Source: Flectonema sp. DT1601 (Eukaryota; Euglenozoa; Diplonemea; Diplonemida; Diplonemidae). From it: DNA of 64,000 bases. Below the pieces are notes generated by a model. That model saw only the letters and a program-made list of their open reading frames with translations. It searched no databases and was not told where the DNA came from. Shown here piece after piece: positions 29,893 to 40,629 of this stretch. Numbering within the stretch: the first letter of the stretch is position 1; the number at the start of each line of letters is the position of its first letter. The DNA lies in NCBI GenBank assembly GCA_964019425.1, contig OZ025847.1, forward strand, positions 402,501 to 466,500. Reading direction: 5' to 3'. A program made the translations under genes and the position numbers.

Positions 29893-31803
29893 TGATTAGC
29901 CTGTTTAGTTTTCTTAAGCCTCTGTTAAGCTAAGATTTCTTTTTTTTCTTTCTTTTTTTACTGTGATCGGAACCATTCCGCTTTTCAAGTAATTCTCTCG
30001 TTTTTTTTTTTTTTTTTTTTTAAAATTTAGTTTAAATACCATACGACTGCCGTGATATGAGTGGCTGTGTGTATTAATTGAAGCAGGGTCCTTTCTTCGA
30101 AGTATTCTCGCAGTGATGCAGGACTTTTCTATTCCGCCACTGTACCGCAAGAAACTGGAACCCGTCAATATTCCTTTTCCCTCTCACACTACTTACGTCA
30201 TTCTGTTTTTTTTTTTTTTCCTTAATTAACAGCTGTGTAAAATCATTGTAATTACCGCAATGCAACACAAGCTTTTTTTAACCAATTCTTCTCTCGCTTG
30301 ATACTATCTGGTATCAAAAGGTTCTATTTTTAAGATTTACACACTTATTGTGTTGTTTCATCTCTGATGGCATCAGTGGTTTGTTATAAGAAGAGTTCTG
30401 TTCCAAACTAACAAAAAGTTTAAAAAAAAAATTTTTAGTCAAATATGTCGGATGATTGTTGTTAGACTTACGAAGTCTCTTTGTGGGTTTCGGTTTACTC
30501 TTTCTGTTTCTTGTTCTTTCATCTTCTTGTAGTAGCCGTGTTCCATCCTCTTCTGTGAATGGTTGCGGTTTTTGCTTTACGAGTTTTCTTCTCATTCAGA
30601 TCATGTTCTCCTATTCTTGTTTGTCTATTGCAGCGATTAGCGTAATCTTTTTTTTTATTTTTAAAGTTTTTTTTTGTTTCCCCTTTGGGCAGTGACGGGA
30701 GACTGTGCGAAGTTATCCACCATTGAAGTGGACAAGTTGAAAGCACTTCCTAAGGGACAAGATACCGAGGCGTGGTGTCCCTCTCCTGTTCGGCTCACCC
30801 CCCTTTTTAATTTTGGAGTGACATGACCGAAGACAATCTTTCCCTCTCTTATTTCTAATCCCGTCGTCCTCTGGGAGTTTAATTGGACGAGGGGATGGCA
30901 CTTTGCCACCACTTACTTGGCTGTTGACCGTACATGTGGGTTATCAGGTTTCCTTTTATTGTTAACAGGATGTGGTACGTTTAAATATTTCATTACGTGT
31001 TTCGCTATCTGTCATCAGATACCTGTAATGACAAAGGCCGCACCCCTCCCTGGTGTTCGTTGGCAAAAGTTAAGTTTTTAATACTCATGAGTTTTTATAA
31101 AAAAAAACTGTTACGGTAACATAGGCAAGTGGCGCTCAACTATGTTGACGTGGCCTCCAAGTGGTATTATTTATTTATTTTCAAGTCACTTACTACGCTG
31201 TCACTGACAGTCAAGATTGTCTGAGAGATTGTTGTTCCTTTGAGCTTGATGATCCAGTTTCAATTTACTCCCTTACTTGTACATTCTATATATTTTTTTA
31301 TTGTTGAATGCTGTTTTTTCCGTCAGCAAACAGTCGTCCAGACCTCTAAGGGATACTTTTGCTTCTCCGGTGACAGTAATACACAGAGTGAGATTCCTTG
31401 GTATGTGTCAGGGTCACGGGAAGAGCTGGTTCAATTTGCAGGCATTAGTGTATGCATGGGGAGATAGGCATTCTAAAATTTCAGGGAAAAAAAAAAAAAA
31501 AAGAAAAACAAAAAGACACTTTTTGATTTCAATTACTTTGTGTCTCCTCTCTTAATTATTAAAAGTTTTATTTTTTTTTTCGTTTGGATTTTTTTTTTGT
31601 AGTCCGGTGAAAAACTTTTTTTTTTTTTTTGATTTTTTAGAAAAAAAATTAACTACACTTTCCTTCTCCTCCTCAGGTATACATATCACACAACATCAAT
31701 TATAAGACAACGTAAGTCTTTCCTTAATTTTCTAACAGTAGTCAGGTAATTGTTTATTATCGATTGTTTTCCCCCTTTCAGAAAGCCCAGTCAGTTTTAG
31801 GGC
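29893..31803. other. Intergenic region with a possible non-coding first exon
   Basis: No protein gene is supported. Stem-loops occur at 30298-30317 (TTGATAC/GTATCAA), 30753-30782 (AGGGAC/GTCCCT), 30864-30890 (TCGTCC/GGACGA), 30896-30908 (TGGCA/TGCCA) and 31006-31021 (TATCTG-TCAT-CAGATA). The stretch 30690-30960 has fewer homopolymers than its surroundings and could be transcribed RNA. Its end carries a non-coding exon (31677-31711) between a pyrimidine-CAG acceptor and a GTAAGT donor. Confidence 0.45.
31677..31781 (+). promoter_or_regulatory. Likely 5'UTR exon (31677-31711) and cis intron (31712-31781)
   Basis: TCCTCCTCAG ends at 31676, then 35 nt, then a consensus donor GTAAGT at 31712, a TTCTAAC branch-like motif, and the acceptor CCCCCTTTCAG at 31781, 22 nt before the ATG. 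The first acceptor would receive the spliced leader and the second would be cis. This shows that an acceptor next to an ATG need not be a trans site. Confidence 0.5.
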
Positions 31804-34800
31804 ATGTTAATTATACTCTTTTTTATTGTAATATGCGGGTTAGTATCTCCAGGTCTTTCAGGTACACCAACCGCCACATTCACACTTTCGCAGACGTTGT
31901 CGATAACACAAACAGCTTCCTTGACGGAATCTCTTTCAAAGACAGTTTCTAACACTGAGAGTATTACTGACACTCAGAGTATTAGTGATTCACTGAGTAT
32001 CAGTGACTCCCTGAGTATCAGTCATTCTCTCAGTGTTACTGACTCCCTGAGTGTTACTGATAGTGTTAGTAATACGGAAACCATATCGGTTTCACCGAGT
32101 GAGTCGCTGACAGAAACGATGACTCCTTCTGTATCTGTCAGTAAATCGGTGACGGTTTCTGTAACTCCGTCGTCGACTAATTCGAAAACACTTTCATTAA
32201 CAGAGTCTTTGAGTAAGACTATATCTTTATCAGTTACGCCTACATCACTAACTATTTCACTCACTGAAACAGTATCATCAACAGTGAGTATCACTGACAC
32301 AGTGACCGCAACACTTACAGGCACTGTCAGCGAATCCCTCACAGCCTCTTTGACTCCTACAGTGTCGGTTACACCGACGGACACTGTTACCGATACAAAA
32401 ACAGAAAGCACAACACTTACAGACACCGTCAGCGAGACTCTCACCGTATCCTTGACACCTACGGTGTCGGTTACGCCGACAGACACTGCAACACCTACAA
32501 CCACTGACAGCGAGACCCTCACAGCATCTTTGACACCTACGGTGTCGGTTACTCCGACGGACACTGTTACCAATACAAGAACTATTTCCGTAACACCTAC
32601 TGACACCACAACACCCACAAACACTGACAGCAACACCCTCACTGCATCATTAACTCCTACGATAACTGTCTCACCAACAGACACAGTTTCTGTTTCTAGA
32701 ACAATTTCCGTAACACCCACAGACACTACTACTCCTAGCATCACTTTCAGCAGGACCCCGACGGTATCAGTGACGCCAACAGACACAGTTACTGTTTCTA
32801 ACACTGATTCCGTAACACCCACAGATACTACTACTCCTACTATCACTTTCAGCAGGACCCCGACGGTATCAGTGACGCCAACAGACACTACTACTCCTAC
32901 CATCACTTTCAGCAGAACCCCAACGATATCAGTGACGCCAACAGACAGTGACAGCAAAACTGAAACAGACTCTATTTCAAAATCTCTGAGTGAAACAATC
33001 AGCGAACCAGCAACGAGAACTGCAACTTTTAGCAACACGAAGACGGGTAGTTTATCAACGACTATGACATTACCGACTAGTTCTCCAACAGTTCAATCTT
33101 TTACAAGTACGATGTCGAGTAGTAGATCTTTGACTGTTAGTAATACGAAGTCTGATACCCCAACTCCAACATACTCTGTATCTCCAACAGAGACGTCATC
33201 TCTTACCGCTACCGTGAGTAATTCAGTCACTGTAAGTAAAAGTAATACCAATAGTTTTTCTGTTACGGACACCTTTACATTACCCACACCGACAGCGACG
33301 ATGTCGTTGACAATACCAACGGGTACGATAACCACATCGCCTACACCAACAATGTCGAGTTCTGCTTCTGCATCCATTTCTATCAGATTGCCTACGCTTA
33401 CAGCTACAGCTACTTGGTTCTTTGCGCCTATCCCAAATCCAGTTCCTGGTTATATTTATGTATCAATACCTGATGGTCCACAGCAGATTATTGATTACAA
33501 AAATAATCTTGGAATCAGTCTTGGTTACAACCCCACACAATGTGGTACTTCACCCATCCAACATATTCCTGAGCCAACAAACACTTATGGAGGTCGTCAG
33601 ACTATTGGAGTCCTGTTAGGAACCTGTAGAGACAACGTCGCTCATGAGCAGGATAATTTCTGTTATGAACCAGTTTTAAAAACACTAGTCGCTTTAAATT
33701 TAGGTAATGCGATCGCTGATGTGGAAACAAGACAGTCGGTGCTCGGAGTCCAGATTGCTAGAATCTTAGGCATTCCAGCATACAATGTTGAATATTTCTC
33801 ATTGCAAGCACTCACTGCAACAACAACAAAAGCCACAACTGTTGTTTGGAGCCAGACAACACCGCTGACAGAAACGCAGCATGGAGCTTACAGGACAACG
33901 ATCACTAATGCTTTTGCGACCCTGAGAACTGCGGGATTCGCTGTTACAAGTGTTGACACTTCACGTTGGGGACCAGCTCGTAGAATCTCCGCAATGTTTT
34001 TGGGTGCGGGTTTTAATGTTATGCAGAGGACTCTAGCTGAATACCAGGTGACAACTGGTGAACAGGTTGTAGAAATTTCAGCCTCCCAACAGAAAGTTTT
34101 CTTCAGAAACATGTACAGCGGTAACAGTGCTACTCAATTAGCTGCTGCTATTCAAACTTCACTTCAAAACTGGCTGAGAGGAGATCCTGCAACTGCGACA
34201 TTAGTAGTGTCAACAGCAGTAGTACCAAATCCTATTCTGGTGAATAGCGTCTTGTACGTTACTCAAAGCAAGGAGTCGTTACTCGCCTTATCACCAACAT
34301 TGTTGAGCATTTTGGGTTCGATGTTTACTTTGCCTAATGAAAGCACACCTCGAATTCATGGCATTAGGATACTACAGTTGGTGTGTGGGTCATCAATTGA
34401 TTTCACTATAGAATTGCCTTCAACAGTAGGATGTAGTGAGGCAGTAACGACAAATTGGTTGGCACAAAGGCGAACAGCAACAACCGCTGTCACTTCGCAG
34501 TATTTAACACCGACTACTGGATGTGTTGGTGCAACAGCATTAGTCACATCTATAGTACATCGTACTGTTCCAATTAAAACACAATTTAAAGTCCCTGGTT
34601 CTGTCGCTACAGCAACAGCTGGATCTGATCGTTTACAACATGCTATTTTTGAATCCTTTAGACCTGACGTGCCATTAAATGATGTCGAGGAAGTCGTAGT
34701 GTCAACTGACGCTCAAGGTAGTACTGTCATCAGTACAATTGTTCATTATCCTATTGAAGGGAGAAATGGAGGTACAGATGAAGCTGCTGCTAACGTTACG

Positions 34801-35634
34801 AATGTTTTGACAAATTCAAGACCGATTGTAGCTGCAGGCTTTGCAGTTGACACACCACTTTCTAGCATTGCTTCTCAGCAAGAGTTGAATAATGTTATGT
34901 TGTGTTCGAGTAGTGAAACAGTTGGAGGATTTGAACCGAACAACGGTAGCTGTCCATCTCAAATAACTCCACCAGTAGCATTAAGAGCTAGCGCTGCTGA
35001 AAGTAGTGATGATGATGATTTTCCTTATTGGGTTTTAATTGTGTTGGGTGTTGTGTTACTGCTGTGTTTGTTATTGTTATTATTTCTCTGTCTTCGTAAT
35101 AAAAAGCAGGATGAAGAAGAAGTACCGAAGGAAAAAGAAGACACTCTACTTCCACTGTATGAAATGAAACCGGAACCAGCTCCAGTGAAGCCTGCAGAGC
35201 CATTACCAGAACCTGTGGAATTTAAACCAGAACCTGAACCATATCAACCACCAGTAGCTGCTCCTCCTGCTGAGACTTCTGGTTCACTTCTTACCCCAGC
35301 AGGGAATTCTCCTCCAAATGCTGTCTCGCAGCCGCCTAGCAATTCGTATTATAGTCCTCCTTCATCTGCTGTTCCTTCTCCTGCTGGAAGGGGAGGCGTT
35401 GTACCGCTGTACTCTCCTTCTCCTTCTCCTTCTCCCTCTCCGTATGCTTCTCCACAGTATCCCTCACCAGTATACTCTCCATCATCACCACCAGCTGCTT
35501 CTCAGCCTGTTGATATGTTTCTTTCGCCGAACCCACAACAAGGTGGTCGAGGAAGGGGAAGAGGTAGAGGAAGGGGAGCCACCACCAATCAAGATGCTTA
35601 TCAACAAGCACTCTATAAAGAGATCGTTTTTTAA
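31804..35634 (+). CDS. Mucin-like Ser/Thr-repeat type I membrane protein
   Basis: A 1276-residue single-exon protein. A signal peptide (MLIILFFIVICGLVSPGLSG) leads to about 510 residues built of SxS/TxT repeats such as TPTVSVTPTDT, an ideal O-glycosylated extended stalk. A folded extracellular region with few Cys covers about 540-1065. A membrane span (PYWVLIVLGVVLLLCLLLLL) at about 1073-1100 follows. The cytosolic tail of about 175 residues is acidic, then Pro-rich (SPSPSPSPYASPQYPSP), and ends with an RG-repeat (GGRGRGRGRGRGA), odd for a membrane tail and more usual in RNA-binding proteins. The stalk frame produces long antisense frames that are shadows. The role is presumably surface coat or adhesion. 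Confidence 0.83.
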   Translation: MLIILFFIVICGLVSPGLSGTPTATFTLSQTLSITQTASLTESLSKTVSNTESITDTQSISDSLSISDSLSISHSLSVTDSLSVTDSVSNTETISVSPSESLTETMTPSVSVSKSVTVSVTPSSTNSKTLSLTESLSKTISLSVTPTSLTISLTETVSSTVSITDTVTATLTGTVSESLTASLTPTVSVTPTDTVTDTKTESTTLTDTVSETLTVSLTPTVSVTPTDTATPTTTDSETLTASLTPTVSVTPTDTVTNTRTISVTPTDTTTPTNTDSNTLTASLTPTITVSPTDTVSVSRTISVTPTDTTTPSITFSRTPTVSVTPTDTVTVSNTDSVTPTDTTTPTITFSRTPTVSVTPTDTTTPTITFSRTPTISVTPTDSDSKTETDSISKSLSETISEPATRTATFSNTKTGSLSTTMTLPTSSPTVQSFTSTMSSSRSLTVSNTKSDTPTPTYSVSPTETSSLTATVSNSVTVSKSNTNSFSVTDTFTLPTPTATMSLTIPTGTITTSPTPTMSSSASASISIRLPTLTATATWFFAPIPNPVPGYIYVSIPDGPQQIIDYKNNLGISLGYNPTQCGTSPIQHIPEPTNTYGGRQTIGVLLGTCRDNVAHEQDNFCYEPVLKTLVALNLGNAIADVETRQSVLGVQIARILGIPAYNVEYFSLQALTATTTKATTVVWSQTTPLTETQHGAYRTTITNAFATLRTAGFAVTSVDTSRWGPARRISAMFLGAGFNVMQRTLAEYQVTTGEQVVEISASQQKVFFRNMYSGNSATQLAAAIQTSLQNWLRGDPATATLVVSTAVVPNPILVNSVLYVTQSKESLLALSPTLLSILGSMFTLPNESTPRIHGIRILQLVCGSSIDFTIELPSTVGCSEAVTTNWLAQRRTATTAVTSQYLTPTTGCVGATALVTSIVHRTVPIKTQFKVPGSVATATAGSDRLQHAIFESFRPDVPLNDVEEVVVSTDAQGSTVISTIVHYPIEGRNGGTDEAAANVTNVLTNSRPIVAAGFAVDTPLSSIASQQELNNVMLCSSSETVGGFEPNNGSCPSQITPPVALRASAAESSDDDDFPYWVLIVLGVVLLLCLLLLLFLCLRNKKQDEEEVPKEKEDTLLPLYEMKPEPAPVKPAEPLPEPVEFKPEPEPYQPPVAAPPAETSGSLLTPAGNSPPNAVSQPPSNSYYSPPSSAVPSPAGRGGVVPLYSPSPSPSPSPYASPQYPSPVYSPSSPPAASQPVDMFLSPNPQQGGRGRGRGRGRGATTNQDAYQQALYKEIVF
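31861..33415 (+). repeat. Coding Ser/Thr repeat region with 60-nt units
   Basis: Repeats exist at several scales. Three 60-nt units (32721-32780, 32821-32880, 32881-32940) are nearly identical and encode TDTTTPxITFSRTPTxSVTP. Longer units built on SLTPTVSVTPTDT recur between 32340 and 32680. High identity indicates continuing unequal exchange or slippage. Confidence 0.85.
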
Positions 35635-37450
35635 AAAAAGAAAAACAAAAAAAAAAACACACAATTTTCCAGAACTTTTATAGACCCGTTGTGTAGTTGT
35701 AGTACTTTTTTTTTATTTTTTCTTTTCTTTGCGAAGGGAGGGTTTTTTATTACCCCCATTCGAAGTACTGTAGCGATTTAAAAATATATTTTTTTCTTTT
35801 TGTTTCCCCACCCCCATCCCCTTTTTTTTTTAATGCCCTTATGGCATTGTTTTGTTTCCTTATTTTGTAACAGCTGCTACCCCGTATTGGGTAAACAAAC
35901 AGTGAACCTCTTCTTTCTTGCTCACTTATACATTATAAGTTGCACACGGGGTTATGTCCTTATCAAGAATGTTAGAGCCAATAATCCTTTCAACTAACTG
36001 TGACCCCACCTATTGTGTCTTGTCAAAAAAAAAAAAAAAAAAAAAAGAAAAAAATCATAGGAAAAGGCAAAATATTTGCCGCTTCTTGTCTTCCAAGGGT
36101 TCAGTTTATTCCTGTTCCCTTTTTTTTTTTTTTTGTGATTCGGGTTAATAAATATTTTATCATTTTAGTTCTTTTTTTCTTTTTTTCCCTTCAAATAATA
36201 TTAAAGTTGTTACTTTTTATCCCTAATCAGATTAGTACGGTCGGGATGTCAAACTGAAGAACACTTTATTTTTGCTTGTGAAGAACATGTCAGCTTCTAC
36301 GGAAGCTATTCAGCTGATTATTATTTAATTGAACTTGTAGTAGTGTTTCCTTGATACGTTTTCTTACTGACATGAAATGATGAGCGTAATCGTATGAATC
36401 TTTGTTGATATCGGTATTGCTCCTCTCTGAACTCATGTTTTTTTTTTTTTTTTTTTTGAAAAATTTTTTTTGAACTTTTTGATGCTTTCCTAATACATGT
36501 TCTTCAATTAAGAAAAAAAAAAACCTTGTAATGGTTTTTAGGTTTTAGTTTCACCCTTGAACACTGGAATTTCAATTGAGAAAGCTCACAACGTACGTGT
36601 TTTCTTCTATTTTTTAAACAAAGAGTAGCTAAAAGATTCAATTTGAGTTCTTTTGAATTTCTTAGAGGACGTCTGTTGTACTGCTGTCACGTTATCGTGA
36701 TACGAACTCCTCTTCCTGAATGCTTATCGGTAGCAGCGTCAACTCTGGCTGACATTTTGAGAACTACAGCAGCGGCTTTTTTTTTTTTGTTTCTAAAAAA
36801 AAAAAATTGAAAATCGTGTAGCTTTTATTTGATGAAATCCTGACCTCCTTTTTTTTTTTGTCGATTATAAATTTTTTTCTTCATTTGGTTTTGTTCGTTG
36901 GTTTGCTTGTTCTAGTAATAAGAAAGGGAAAAAAAAAAAAAAAAAAAAAGAAGTTTCACTCAGGCCTGGTGGACTTTTCATATTTTTCACAGATCAGTTT
37001 TCTAGTACTTTCTTTCCAAAATCCGAATCGTGTTTTTTTATTTTTATTTTTTATTTGTTTTTTTTTTATATAAGAACAAAGGATACTTGTTAGCATGAGG
37101 GTGAGGTAGTGAACGTTAATTGGAATCCGTTTTATTGATTTTACATTTCTTCTCTCGCTTGCAAATTAATTCAAAACCCAAAACAAGTAAAATTCTTTTC
37201 CTTTTCCTTTTCTTTTTTTTTAATAATCGTTTCCGCTGTGGCCAAACCCAATCCCCAACATGACAAGTGAAGCACTTGGTAGTTTGCAATGCATTCATGC
37301 CGTTCTTGAGAAAGGGGGAAAAAAAAAAAAAAAAATTGGAAAGTGTCTCTAAATGCCATAACAGCGTTTATTGAGTGTAGAAAAAGAAGAAAAAAAAAAA
37401 AAGAGGGAAAAAAATAGAAGAAAAAAAATGGGAGGGAAAAATGGAAAATT

Positions 37451-37482
<32 letters not shown>

Positions 37483-39637
37483 GTTTCCCGTTGTAGTAGT
37501 GTTAATAAGAGGTTAATTTAAAAAAAAAAAAATAAAAAAAATTCTTTTTTAACCCTTTTCTGAATTTTTGCAAAAGGTCTAAATGGTTACCTTGTCCGCA
37601 CCTACAGTAACTAAATAAAACACGACGACATCCTCCCTCCGACATTAATGACTTTTTGGTTTTCCAAACCAAACCTTTCCTAGTACTTATTATTTAGCTC
37701 AAGCTGTAGTCGTGAGAATTCATTTTGTGCCTTTGTTATGCGACTTTTAGGGGAAAAAAAAAAAAAAAAAAGTGAACCTTACTCAAATTTCATATGAACG
37801 ATGGCCCCCCTTATGAACTGGTGCTGCCAATTGTGTTAAACTCGTTTTTCTTCCTTCTCCGTTCCCTTTCTTTTGCGTTTCAGGTATTTTCAGTTCCTTT
37901 CCCTGCCTTTTTGCCGGATTTTAGTTCAACTAATCTGTTATGATAATTGTCGACTGCAAGTCGTATCTTTGACTTTTTCGCTGATGCCCTCACTGGGCAG
38001 ATTTATGTTATTAAGTCATAGTCTCCCCGTAATCCCCTATTTCACATTCGTAGTTCGTAGTTTCCCCCAGGAAGACTTTTTTCTGTGTTTTGTTAAAAAA
38101 AAAAAAAAAAAAAAAGAGGAAAAAAAAAAAAAAGAAAATGAAAATGAAAAAATTACTATTGAGGAATTGTATGGCGTGTGGTTTTATTTTTAAATAGGTA
38201 AGGTTACTAATCGATTGGCAGTTGTAGAAACCTTTGAATTTTTTAGTTGGCTTACCTCGATTTGAGAGCTTTTTGTGTTCTATTTCCCTGTGCGTTAGTA
38301 TTGTTGTCTGTGGTTAGCAAAAGGCTCTTAGCCGTGTGTTTTGAATCTTGGGTTTCTCTTTGTCAATTTCTTTTTTCTTTTTTTTTTTTGAATTGTTTCG
38401 TTTCATATTACGATTGCCATACTAATAATTGATGTGAGTCTTTTTTTGCTTTTTTTAAATTTATTTTTTTTTTTTTTTTTTTTGATTCGCAAAGCAAGAA
38501 TGTCTTCTTGTTATTAAATTTCATAAATTCAAAATGTAAACTTTTCTGTTAATTCCTGTATTCTCCGACCCCCTCCTTCAAGTGGAACTTTCAGAGCTGT
38601 TTTCTGCATTACTGTTTAATTACTGCATAAATAAACATGAACGGAGTGAAAAAAAAAATTTTCTATATCTCAGAATGCTTGCTGTTTCCTTTTTTCTCCT
38701 GATGTTTGTAGCTGTGCTGCAAACCATTTTTTTTTTTTTTTTTTCAATTTATGTTCGCGGAAGATTTTTTTTCTGCGAGGATATGATGGTTCCCAAAAAT
38801 AAGAATAGTTTTTTTTCTTCTTTTTTCTTTTTTTTTTTTACTTGTTCTTTTTTCCCCTTCCAGATTTCAATTAAAATTTGCTTTGGAAAATATAAGTAGT
38901 ATTTTTTTGTCTTTTGTCCTCTTGTTTTCCACTTCTGGTTTTCGTGCACAAGACAAAAACCAAAAATCCGATTATTTATTTTCTCCATGGACCAGTACAA
39001 CAAGAAGTAGATAGGTTTTGCTTTGGTCCTTTGGTAGGTTGTTGGAATTTGGATCTCATCTCTTCCCCATCTGAATTAAAGAACAACTTAGTTAGTAGCC
39101 GTGCTCCGATTGATGTCTCGGAAGTCTGTTGTTGATTCCCTTTTGGAATTTTGAAAACACATCGGAATTTCAAGAGAAAAAAAAATATACGTCGTACTAA
39201 TTTAATTATTCTGGATTCCTCTTCTTTACATCAAACTTCACTACTGAACGTTATGCACTGTTTAGTCAAAAGAAGCTACTTTTTCTTAATTTTTTCTTAA
39301 TTTTTGGGAATATTTTATATACATTTTTTTTTTTTTTTTTTTTTTCCTTTCTTTTTTTTTGTACGTTTGTACCAGTTTTAATTACGCTGGGCTTCATCTG
39401 GTGCGATTATTAGCTTTGATGGGTACAGATGTTTCTTTATATTGAGAAATGATTAAGGTTGATACCGTAATCGATTTAGTACACACAGAACCTACGGATG
39501 AGATCCTCTGTTTGATCTATTCTTTACTTTTCTTATTTTGTATATCATTATACCTATCGTCGGTGCGTATTGTTCCCAGAGTTCGAAGAATTTTTTTCAC
39601 TGTGCTGAAGACATCTTGTTTGTCAGTCAGCTTGTGG

Positions 39638-39674
<37 letters not shown>

Positions 39675-39921
39675 TTTTTTTTTTTTCCTTTGCAAAAAAA
39701 TCCCTTCCCAAACGCACGTTGCCACTACTACAGATTTAATTGCTCTGTGAGTAGCCAGATGAACTTTACTGTTTGGTGCGGGAAAGAAATAATAATAATA
39801 AAAATAATAATAAATGTCTACCGAAAGGTGGAAGATATCTACTGCTTTGACTATGCAGTGGAAGTGGCGTCTTTAGGTGTGGAAAAAAAAAAAGAAAATA
39901 AATTTAAAAAAAAATATATAT

Positions 39922-40390
39922 CAGTCATTCCTTTTTTTGCGAACAAAAAACACCATTTTCTCACCGCCTGAGCAAGGTTACACGATATGTTACTTTTGCT
40001 CGATTTTTTATTTTTTGGAATCGGGGAGGGTGCGATCTGTAAAATTAGGCATAGGGATATACTTTTAAACATGGTAAGTGCTGCTAAAAAGAGATAAACG
40101 TCTCTTTGCAAAATTTCCTTGGTACTACTCAATGATAAATATTAATCCCAGACCTGGAATGGAAAGATCGAGAAAATCTGAGTAAAAAACATCCCTAATT
40201 TTTTTTTAAAACTATTTTTTTCCCCTTCTCCTGCACTCGAGAGATATGCACCTTTTTACTAACAAATCAACCCTAGTAGCACCCAACGATGCAGCGCATT
40301 AAAATGCCGCTTCGATCGAAAATTTTACAATTTTTTTTTGAAAATCTTTTTCAATGTCCAAAATTTGTTCGCAAAAAAAAGGAATGACTG
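39922..40390. mobile_element. MITE-like element with about 25-bp terminal inverted repeats
   Basis: CAGTCATTCCTTTTTTTGCG plus AACAAA at the left end (39922-39947) is mirrored by TTTGTTCGC, A8 and GGAATGACTG at the right end (40365-40390); the arms differ by one base in the T/A run. The flanks are TATATAT and ATATATA, so a TA-type target duplication is likely. Ends starting CAGT and a TA target fit the Tc1/mariner/pogo superfamily. The 469-bp interior has no transposase frame, so it is non-autonomous. It may have been mobilised by a relative of the pogo-like transposase fossil at 8138-8525, but no shared sequence was seen. Confidence 0.75.
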
Positions 40391-40587
40391 ATATATAATT
40401 GTGCTGTCATTATTGTTATCTTTTTTGTGGGCAATCCGAACCTCAGTCAGTGAAGCGACTTCTTTTTTTTTGATTTCTAAAAATGGTTCACGTTGATATC
40501 ATTATGCATTATTTTACAAGCAGTATTACACACACACAAAATTATAATTCGTTTTTGTATAGGTATTTTTCTTGATACTTAAAATGA

Positions 40588-40629
40588 TATTTCTTCTTCA
40601 GGGTCCTCCCCAATCTGGACCCCCCAAAA
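40588..40629 (+). promoter_or_regulatory. Acceptor and short hairpin leader of the giant surface-protein gene
   Basis: TTTCTTCTTCAG ends at 40601, 28 nt before the ATG at 40630. Within the remaining leader GGTCC (40602-40606) can pair with GGACC (40617-40621), placing a small stem just before the start codon. Confidence 0.45.

Larger units (their letters stand above)
35635..40629. other. Five-kilobase gene-free region
   Basis: I see no credible protein gene on either strand. Open frames here are short and largely Phe, Lys or Leu runs from T and A tracts (e.g. 28 T at about 37455-37482, 32 A at 39638-39669). Hairpins AGCTTC-TACG-GAAGCT (36292-36307) and TCACG-TTAT-CGTGA (36687-36700) are the only stems noted outside the MITE at 39922-40390. 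It is the largest gap in the window, and it precedes the largest gene. Confidence 0.55.

Noticed and set aside
30314-30912. Overlapping minus-strand frames of 62-93 residues
   Set aside because: They contain basic low-complexity stretches, no recognisable domain and no splice signals linking them.
32022-33038. 338-residue antisense open frame
   Set aside because: It mirrors the SxT repeat codons of the plus-strand gene; composition is only V, S, D and L patterns with no domain.
27102-36700. Isolated 5-6-bp hairpins (e.g. 27102-27117, 36292-36307, 36687-36700)
   Set aside because: Stems of this size with short loops are expected about once per kilobase by chance; they are listed only as spacer content.
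36000-39971. Many 60-106-residue frames in the gene-free region
   Set aside because: All are dominated by Phe or Lys runs from T and A tracts and show no motif.
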